This document shows positions 58,793 to 64,000 of a DNA stretch of 64,000 nucleotides, in pieces. Positions within the stretch are counted from its first letter, which is position 1; each line of letters starts with the position of its first letter. Position numbers and translations under genes: made by a program. The DNA is from Pseudomonas sp. 10-1B (GTDB taxonomy: Bacteria > Pseudomonadota > Gammaproteobacteria > Pseudomonadales > Pseudomonadaceae). The stretch is taken from the NCBI RefSeq assembly GCF_000935045.1, contig NZ_JYKS01000034.1, positions 28,847-92,846 of the forward strand. Direction: 5' to 3'. The notes beneath the pieces are model-generated. The model had not been told where the DNA came from, did not search any database, and saw only the letters and a list, made by a program, of their open reading frames with translations.

Positions 58793-60031
58793 ATGAAAAT
58801 CTGCCACACCCTGCCCTTTGCCCTGCTTGGCGCCGGGGTTATCGCCGGCCTGCCAGGCACCAGCCTGGCAGCGGGTTTTGTCGAGGACAGCAAGGCCACG
58901 CTCGGCCTGCGTAACTTCTACATCAACCGCAACTTCACCAACCCAAGCAACCCGCAAAGCAAGGCCGAGGAATGGACGCAGAGCTTCATCCTCGATGCCC
59001 GCTCGGGGTTCACCGAAGGGCCGGTCGGCTTCGGCGTGGATGTGCTGGGGCTGTGGTCGGTCAAGCTCGACGGCGGTGGCGGTACCTATGGCACGGCGTT
59101 GCTGCCGCGACATGATGATGGGCAACCAGCGGATGACTACGGACGCTTGGCAGTGGCGGGCAAGGCGCGAATCTCCAAGACCGAGCTGAAGATAGGTGAG
59201 TGGATGCCGGTGCTGCCGATTCTGCGTTCGGACGATGGGCGTTCGTTGCCACAGACGTTCCGTGGCGGGCAGATCACCTCCAACGAGATTGCCGGGCTGA
59301 CCTTGTATGGCGGGCAGTTCCGCGGCAACAGCCTGCGTAACGACGCCAGCATGGAAGACATGAGCTACGGCAGCGGCGTGTCGGACCGCTTCAACTTCGT
59401 CGGCGGCGAGTACAAGTTCAACCAGGACCGTACTCTGGTCGGGCTATGGAATGCGGTGCTGAAGGACGTTTACCAGCAGCAGTACCTGCAACTGAGCCAC
59501 AGCCAACCGGTTGGCGACTGGACCCTGGGCGCCAACCTGGGCTACTTCCATGGCGATGACGACGGCTCCAAGCGTGCGGGCGAACTGGACAACAAGACCT
59601 ACTCGGGGATGTTCTCGGCCAAGTACGGTGGCAGTACCTTCTGGGTCGGGCTGCAGAAAGTCGATGGCGATACCTGGATGCGGGTCAACGGCACCAGTGG
59701 CGGGACCTTGGCCAATGACAGCTACAACTCCAGCTTCGACAACGCCAACGAGCGCTCGTGGCAGGTGCGCCATGACTTCAACTTCGTCACCGTTGGGGTG
59801 CCGGGGCTGACCTTGATGAACCGCTATATCAGCGGGCGCGACGTGCACAGCGGGGTGGTGACCGATGGCAAGGAGTGGGTGCGTGAGACGGAGCTTGCGT
59901 ATGTGATCCAGAGCGGGGCGTTCAAGGATTTGAGTGTGAAATGGCGTAACTCGTCGATTCGGCGGGATTACAGCAATAACGAGTTCGATGAGAACCGGTT
60001 GATCTTCAACTATCCGTTGTCGTTGCTGTAA
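58793..60031 (+). CDS. OprD-family porin of the uronate locus
   Basis: A 412-residue outer-membrane porin. The signal peptide ends near GTSLAAG (residue 25). Family motifs: GFVEDSKATLGLRNFYINRN, EGPVGFGVDVLGLWSVKLD, GGQITSNEIAGLTLYGGQF; the C-terminus ends NYPLSLL. Its position in front of udh, the lactonase and a TRAP transporter suggests glucuronate or galacturonate uptake. The start at 58793 has GGGAGCAC upstream; codons before it are not signal-like. Confidence 0.88.
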   Translation: MKICHTLPFALLGAGVIAGLPGTSLAAGFVEDSKATLGLRNFYINRNFTNPSNPQSKAEEWTQSFILDARSGFTEGPVGFGVDVLGLWSVKLDGGGGTYGTALLPRHDDGQPADDYGRLAVAGKARISKTELKIGEWMPVLPILRSDDGRSLPQTFRGGQITSNEIAGLTLYGGQFRGNSLRNDASMEDMSYGSGVSDRFNFVGGEYKFNQDRTLVGLWNAVLKDVYQQQYLQLSHSQPVGDWTLGANLGYFHGDDDGSKRAGELDNKTYSGMFSAKYGGSTFWVGLQKVDGDTWMRVNGTSGGTLANDSYNSSFDNANERSWQVRHDFNFVTVGVPGLTLMNRYISGRDVHSGVVTDGKEWVRETELAYVIQSGAFKDLSVKWRNSSIRRDYSNNEFDENRLIFNYPLSLL

Positions 60032-60055
60032 CCGGAACATCGGCGCTGCCTTTAT

Positions 60056-60162
60056 TGGGGCCGCTTTGCGGCCCATCGCAGGCAAGCCAGCTCCTACACC
60101 GACCGCGCTGACTTCAAGGCATGTGCACCACCTGTGGGAGCGGGTTTACCCGCGAAGAGGCC
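60056..60162. repeat. Hybrid REP: two different half elements
   Basis: A CATCGCAGGCAAGCC-type half (60070-60097) is followed by an unmatched GAGCGGGTTTACCCGCGAAGAGG-type half (60137-60160, shown in parts). They do not pair with each other, so this looks like recombination between elements. Confidence 0.65.
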
Positions 60163-60184
60163 AGCAAAAGAGACGCAGGCCTCA

Positions 60185-60214
60185 TTGACAACATTCGAAC
60201 CCACTGCCAATAAT
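60185..60214 (+). promoter_or_regulatory. Sigma-70 promoter of udh
   Basis: TTGACA (60185-60190), 18-bp spacer, AATAAT (60209-60214). The layout is nearly the same as the porin promoter. Confidence 0.75.
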
Positions 60215-60221
60215 CAGCATA

Positions 60222-60234
60222 GTCATACGACAAC
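60222..60234 (+). promoter_or_regulatory. FadR/GntR-type operator upstream of udh
   Basis: GTCATACGACAAC keeps the right half of the porin operator exactly and two of the left half's key bases. It sits 8 bp after the -10 hexamer, as in the porin promoter (10 bp). Confidence 0.55.
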
Positions 60235-60245
60235 CTACAACAATT

Positions 60246-60253
60246 AACAACAA
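60246..60253 (+). promoter_or_regulatory. Hfq/Crc CA motif at the udh ribosome binding site
   Basis: AACAACAA is directly followed by the Shine-Dalgarno-like AGAGCC and the udh ATG 10 bp later. It fits AAYAANAA exactly and sits where Hfq/Crc would block translation. Confidence 0.6.
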
Positions 60254-60262
60254 GAGCCGGCC

Positions 60263-61069
60263 ATGACCACTACCCCCTTCAATCGCCTGCTGCTCACCGG
60301 AGCCGCGGGCGGCCTGGGCAAGGTCCTTCGCGAACGCCTGCAAGGCTACGCCGAGGTCCTGCGCCTTTCCGATATCAGCCCCATGGCACCTGCCGCAGGC
60401 CCGCATGAAGAAGTCATCACCTGCGACCTGGCCGACAAGGCTGCAGTGCATGCCCTGGTCGAAGGGGTGGACGCCATCCTCCACTTCGGTGGTGTATCCA
60501 CCGAGCATTCCTTCGAAGACATCCTCGGCCCCAATATCTGCGGCGTGTTCCACATCTACGAGGCGGCGCGCAAGCACGGCGTGAAGCGCATCATCTTCGC
60601 CAGCTCCAACCATACCATCGGCTTCTACCGCCAGGATGAGCGCATCGACGCCCTCTCCCCGCGCCGCCCGGACAGCTACTACGGGCTGTCCAAGTGCTAC
60701 GGCGAGGATGTCGCCAGTTTCTACTTCGACCGCTACGGCATCGAAACCGTCAGCATCCGCATCGGCTCGTCGTTCCCGCAGCCACAGAACCCGCGCATGC
60801 TCTGCACCTGGCTGAGCTACGACGACCTGGTGCAACTGATCGAGCGCGGGCTGTGTACGCCCAACGTTGGCCACACCATCGTCTACGGCGCCTCCGACAA
60901 CCGCACCGTGTGGTGGGACAACCGCCATGCCGCGCACCTGGGTTATGTGCCCAAGGACAGCTCCGAAGCCTTCCGCGCCGTTGTGGAAGCCCAACCGGCA
61001 CCCGCCGCCGATGACCCGAGCATGGTCTACCAGGGCGGTGCCTTCGCCGTGGCCGGCCCGTTCAACTGA
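60263..61069 (+). CDS. udh: Uronate dehydrogenase
   Basis: A 268-residue short-chain/extended-type dehydrogenase. Glycine motif TGAAGGLG at residues 12-19, NAD-selecting Asp near 37 (LSDIS), catalytic Tyr140 and Lys144 in SYYGLSKCYGED, and SSNHTIGFYRQDERID around 114-129. It oxidises glucuronate or galacturonate with NAD+ to the aldarolactone. The next gene opens that lactone and a TRAP importer follows. Confidence 0.92.
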   Translation: MTTTPFNRLLLTGAAGGLGKVLRERLQGYAEVLRLSDISPMAPAAGPHEEVITCDLADKAAVHALVEGVDAILHFGGVSTEHSFEDILGPNICGVFHIYEAARKHGVKRIIFASSNHTIGFYRQDERIDALSPRRPDSYYGLSKCYGEDVASFYFDRYGIETVSIRIGSSFPQPQNPRMLCTWLSYDDLVQLIERGLCTPNVGHTIVYGASDNRTVWWDNRHAAHLGYVPKDSSEAFRAVVEAQPAPAADDPSMVYQGGAFAVAGPFN

Positions 61070-61095
61070 CCCCACGCATGCCTGGAGGCACGGCC

Positions 61096-61977
61096 ATGAA
61101 CTGCGAACTGATCGTCGACGCCCGCAACGGCACCGGCGAAAGCCCCGTGTGGCACCCCAGCGAACAAGCCCTGTACTGGGTCGATATTCCCGCGCGCCAG
61201 CTGCACCGCTGGCAGGCAGCAGATGGCACGCACCAGGTCTGGCAGGGCGATGAGATGCTCGCCTGTATCGCCCGTAGCGGCGAAGGCTGGGTGGCCGGCA
61301 TGGAAAGCGGCATCTTCCAGCTCCAGGCCAGGGCCGACGGCAGCCTCGACAGCCGCCTGCTCAGCAGCGTGCAGCACGCCCAGGCCGGCATGCGCTTCAA
61401 CGATGGCCGCTGCGACCGCCAGGGCCGCTTGTGGGCCGGCACCATGCTGCTGGACATGCAGCAAGGCGCCCATGTCGGCGCGTTGTACCGGCATGATGGC
61501 GAAGGCCAGTTGCACCTGCAGCAGGACGGCATGATCGTGCCCAACGGCCTGGCCTTCAGCCCCGACGGCACACGCATGTACCTGTCCGACTCGCATCCCA
61601 ATGTGCAAAAGGTCTGGGCCTTCGACTACGACATCGACAGCGGCACGCCGCACAACAAACGGCTGTTCGTCGACATGCGCGGCTACCCCGGCCGCCCTGA
61701 CGGCGCGGCCATAGACCAGGACGGCTGCTACTGGATCTGTGGCAACGACGCCGGGCAGATCCACCGTTTTACCCCTGAAGGGCGCCTCGACCGCTCGCTC
61801 AGCGTACCGGTGAAAAAACCGGCGATGTGCGCCTTCGGCGGCACCCACCTGGACACGCTGTACGTCACCTCCATCCGCCCCGCGGGAATCGACCTCAGCG
61901 ACCAGCCTCTGGCTGGCGGGGTATTTGCCCTCGACCCTGGCACCAAGGGCCTGGAGGAACCTGCCTACCGGGGCTGA
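61096..61977 (+). CDS. SMP-30/gluconolactonase-family aldarolactonase
   Basis: A 293-residue six-bladed propeller lactonase: GESPVWHPSEQALYWVDIPA with the metal-binding Glu at the start, RFNDGRCDRQGRLWAGTM, GLAFSPDGTRMYLSDSH (metal Asn/Asp) and DQDGCYWICGNDAGQIHRF. It would hydrolyse the lactone made by Udh to glucarate or galactarate. ATG 61096 has GGAGGCACGGCC upstream; an in-frame ATG at 61078 is less good. The gene is 26 bp from udh. Confidence 0.87.
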   Translation: MNCELIVDARNGTGESPVWHPSEQALYWVDIPARQLHRWQAADGTHQVWQGDEMLACIARSGEGWVAGMESGIFQLQARADGSLDSRLLSSVQHAQAGMRFNDGRCDRQGRLWAGTMLLDMQQGAHVGALYRHDGEGQLHLQQDGMIVPNGLAFSPDGTRMYLSDSHPNVQKVWAFDYDIDSGTPHNKRLFVDMRGYPGRPDGAAIDQDGCYWICGNDAGQIHRFTPEGRLDRSLSVPVKKPAMCAFGGTHLDTLYVTSIRPAGIDLSDQPLAGGVFALDPGTKGLEEPAYRG

Positions 61978-62041
61978 ACCCCACTGCCTAACCCACACTC
62001 GCACGCACGAAACCGGATAATAAAAACCACGGAGTTTCATC

Positions 62042-63013
62042 ATGACCTTCAAACACAAGCTGCTTCTTGCCGTACTCCCCTTCGCCTTCAGCCTGTCCAT
62101 GCCTGCCTCGGCGCTGGACATCAAGTTCGCCGAAATTCACCCAGCTGGCTACCCGACCGTGGTCGCCGAGCAGAACATGGGCAAGAAGATCGAACAGGCC
62201 AGCAATGGCGACATCACCTTCAAGATGTTCGCTGGCGGCGTGCTGGGCTCGGAGAAGGAAGTGATCGAGCAGGCACAGATCGGTGCCGTACAGATGACCC
62301 GTGTCAGCCTGGGCATCGTCGGCCCGGTGGTACCGGATGTGAACGTGTTCAACATGCCGTTCGTGTTCCGCGACCATGAGCACATGCGCAAGATCATCGA
62401 CGGCGAGATCGGCCAGGAGATCCTCGACAAGATCACCAACTCGGACTTCAACCTGGTGGCCCTGGCCTGGATGGACGGCGGCTCGCGCAGCATCTACACC
62501 AAGAAGCCGGTACGCAGCCTCGAAGACCTCAAGGGCATGAAAATTCGCGTACAGGGCAACCCGCTGTTCATCGACATGATGAACGCCATGGGCGGCAACG
62601 GTATCGCCATGGACACCGGGGAAATCTTCAGTGCCCTGCAAACCGGGGTCATTGATGGTGCGGAGAACAACCCCCCGACCCTGCTCGAGCACAACCACTA
62701 CCAGAGCGCCAAGTACTTCACCCTGACCGGCCATCTGATCCTGCCGGAGCCAGTGGTGATGTCCAAGACCACCTGGAACAAGCTCACCCCCGAGCAGCAG
62801 GCGCTGGTGAAGAAGGTGGCGCGTGAGGCGCAGATGGAAGAGCGTGCGCTGTGGGACGCCAAATCTGCCGCCAGCGAAGAGAAGCTCAAGGCCGCCGGTG
62901 TCGAGTTCATCACCGTGGACAAGAAGCCGTTCTACGATGCCACCGCCTCGGTACGCGAAAAATACGGTGCGCAGTACGCCGACCTGATGAAGCGCATCGA
63001 CGCCGTCCAGTAA
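62042..63013 (+). CDS. TRAP transporter substrate-binding protein (DctP family)
   Basis: A 323-residue periplasmic binding protein with a signal peptide ending PASA at residues 22-25. The DctP signature includes GVIDGAENNPPTLLEHNHYQ, EDLKGMKIRVQGNPLFIDMM (the Arg that clamps the carboxylate) and NMPFVFRDHEHMRKI. By context it captures hexuronate. ACCACGGAGTTTCATC precedes the ATG. Confidence 0.9.
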   Translation: MTFKHKLLLAVLPFAFSLSMPASALDIKFAEIHPAGYPTVVAEQNMGKKIEQASNGDITFKMFAGGVLGSEKEVIEQAQIGAVQMTRVSLGIVGPVVPDVNVFNMPFVFRDHEHMRKIIDGEIGQEILDKITNSDFNLVALAWMDGGSRSIYTKKPVRSLEDLKGMKIRVQGNPLFIDMMNAMGGNGIAMDTGEIFSALQTGVIDGAENNPPTLLEHNHYQSAKYFTLTGHLILPEPVVMSKTTWNKLTPEQQALVKKVAREAQMEERALWDAKSAASEEKLKAAGVEFITVDKKPFYDATASVREKYGAQYADLMKRIDAVQ

Positions 63014-63079
63014 CCACGGCCCCTTCCAGAACGACCTCGGCAGCGCGGCGCCCGCCGCCCTGCCGCTTTGGTGATGTCC

Positions 63080-63607
63080 ATGAAAAACCTTTTCCTGCGT
63101 GTGAACGACACGCTGTACCGCAGCTGCATCTGGGTCGCCGGCCTGTCGATCCTGGCCATGGCGCTGATCATTCCCTGGGGCATCTTCGCCCGCTACGTGC
63201 TTGGCACTGGCTCCAGTTGGCCGGAGCCGGTGGCCATCCTGTTGATGGTGGTGTTCACCTTCGTCGGTGCTGCCGCCAGCTACCGGGCCGGGGCGCACAT
63301 GGCGGTGGCGATGATCACCGACCGCCTGCCGCCACTGCAGCGCCAACTGGTCGCGCTGCTGGTGCAGGTGCTGATGATTCTGGTGTGCGTGTTCATGACT
63401 TACTACGGCACCAAGCTGTGCATCACTACCTGGAACCAGTTTCTGGCGTCCCTGCCGGGCATCCGGGTGGGCATGACCTATGCGCCGATCCCGATCGGCG
63501 GCGTGCTGACCCTGGTATTCGTGGTGGAAAAACTCCTGCTGGGCGACCAGAGCCACCGCAAGGTGGTGCGCTTCGACCAGCTGGAAGAAAACGAAGGAGC
63601 GGCATAA
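63080..63607 (+). CDS. TRAP transporter small membrane subunit (DctQ family)
   Basis: A 175-residue protein with four TM helices: IWVAGLSILAMALIIPWGIF, WPEPVAILLMVVFTFVGAAA, LVALLVQVLMILVCVFMTYY and PIPIGGVLTLVFVVEKLLLG. It is the fixed partner of DctM. The start is uncertain (63080 or 63074). The stop is 3 bases from the next ATG. Confidence 0.88.
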   Translation: MKNLFLRVNDTLYRSCIWVAGLSILAMALIIPWGIFARYVLGTGSSWPEPVAILLMVVFTFVGAAASYRAGAHMAVAMITDRLPPLQRQLVALLVQVLMILVCVFMTYYGTKLCITTWNQFLASLPGIRVGMTYAPIPIGGVLTLVFVVEKLLLGDQSHRKVVRFDQLEENEGAA

Positions 63608-64000
63608 ATGGATGCGTTCATTCTGTTGGGCAGCTTCATTGCACTCATCCTGCTGGGCATGCCGGTGGCCTACGCCCTGGGGCTGTCGGCGCTGATTGGC
63701 GCCTGGTGGATCGACATCCCGCTGCAGGCGATGATGATCCAGGTAGCCAGTGGGGTTAACAAGTTCTCGCTGCTGGCCATTCCGTTCTTCGTGCTGGCTG
63801 GCGCGATCATGGCCGAAGGCGGTATGTCACGACGGCTGGTGGCCTTCGCCGGGGTGCTGGTGGGCTTCGTGCGCGGCGGGCTGTCGCTGGTCAACATCAT
63901 GGCCTCGACCTTCTTCGGTGCGATTTCCGGCTCGTCGGTGGCCGACACTGCATCGGTGGGCTCGGTGCTGATCCCGGAGATGGAGCGCAAGGGCTACCCG
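63608..64000 (+). CDS. TRAP transporter large permease (DctM family), cut by window edge
   Basis: 131 codons are visible from ATG 63608 to the window end: MDAFILLGSFIALILLGMPV, FFVLAGAIMAEGGMSRRLV and the DctM signature ASTFFGAISGSSVADTASVG. This is the start of the 12-TM transport subunit driven by Na+. The remaining ~300 residues lie outside. Confidence 0.9.
   Translation, partial: MDAFILLGSFIALILLGMPVAYALGLSALIGAWWIDIPLQAMMIQVASGVNKFSLLAIPFFVLAGAIMAEGGMSRRLVAFAGVLVGFVRGGLSLVNIMASTFFGAISGSSVADTASVGSVLIPEMERKGYP

Overview
The window is high-GC chromosomal DNA from a fluorescent pseudomonad, almost certainly of the Pseudomonas putida group. The evidence is the ybgC-tolQRAB-pal-cpoB cluster, OprD-family porins, phoP-phoQ next to oprH, class Ia nrdA/nrdB, and about 16 copies of the palindromic REP element typical of P. 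putida intergenic gaps. From memory, the gene order matches the P. putida KT2440 chromosome from about PP_1167 to PP_1230. I could not run a comparison. The ends cut a DUF945 protein (left) and a TRAP permease (right).

Layout. 1-6.3 kb: DUF945 protein, putrescine importer PuuP, a McpU-like polyamine chemoreceptor and a cation diffusion facilitator. 6.5-10.3 kb: an accessory-looking block with an orphan MocR regulator and a leftward three-gene operon (bitopic membrane protein, FleN-like MinD ATPase, CheY-like receiver). This is the least explained part of the window. 10.6-12.2 kb: tRNA-Lys, queC, queE. 12.3-20.1 kb: the Tol-Pal envelope operon and ruvCAB. 20.3-26 kb: yebC, aspS, small regulatory proteins, a Dps-like ferritin, a membrane cold-shock protein, slyX and a HIT protein. 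26-32 kb: OprD-type porin, proS, a lipoprotein and dinB. 32.2-32.7 kb: three nearly identical initiator tRNA units, each with its own promoter and terminator. 33-43 kb: aminoacyl-phosphatidylglycerol synthase/flippase with its probable hydrolase, kup, rimO and small RNA-modification or housekeeping genes. 43.5-52.2 kb: dctA, phoQ-phoP-oprH, a dienelactone hydrolase, a phosphopantetheinyl transferase and an RstAB-like two-component system. 53-57.7 kb: nrdA and nrdB as separate units with long leaders. 58.5-64 kb: a uronate catabolic locus (porin, uronate dehydrogenase, aldarolactonase, TRAP transporter).

Regulatory reading. dctA has a near-perfect sigma-54 promoter preceded by two tandem palindromes that fit DctD-type enhancer sites. 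oprH is preceded by four CTGAAC repeats spaced exactly 11 bp, a PhoP operator. nrdA has a perfect DnaA box, two NrdR-box-like sites 31 bp apart and a roughly 370-nt hairpin-rich leader. The uronate porin and udh share TTGACA/AATAAT promoters, a downstream FadR-type operator (TNGTNNNACNA) and AACAACAA catabolite-repression (Hfq/Crc) motifs. puuP is preceded by a 30-codon leader ORF whose ribosome binding site overlaps an AACAAAAA motif and whose stop overlaps the puuP start.

Most of the window is conserved core genome. The best candidates for something new are the FleN-like/CheY-like/membrane-protein operon, the leader ORFs in front of puuP and the uronate porin, the structured nrdA leader, a pseudouridine-synthase homologue with Glu where the catalytic Asp should be, and a REP variant carrying a small extra hairpin.
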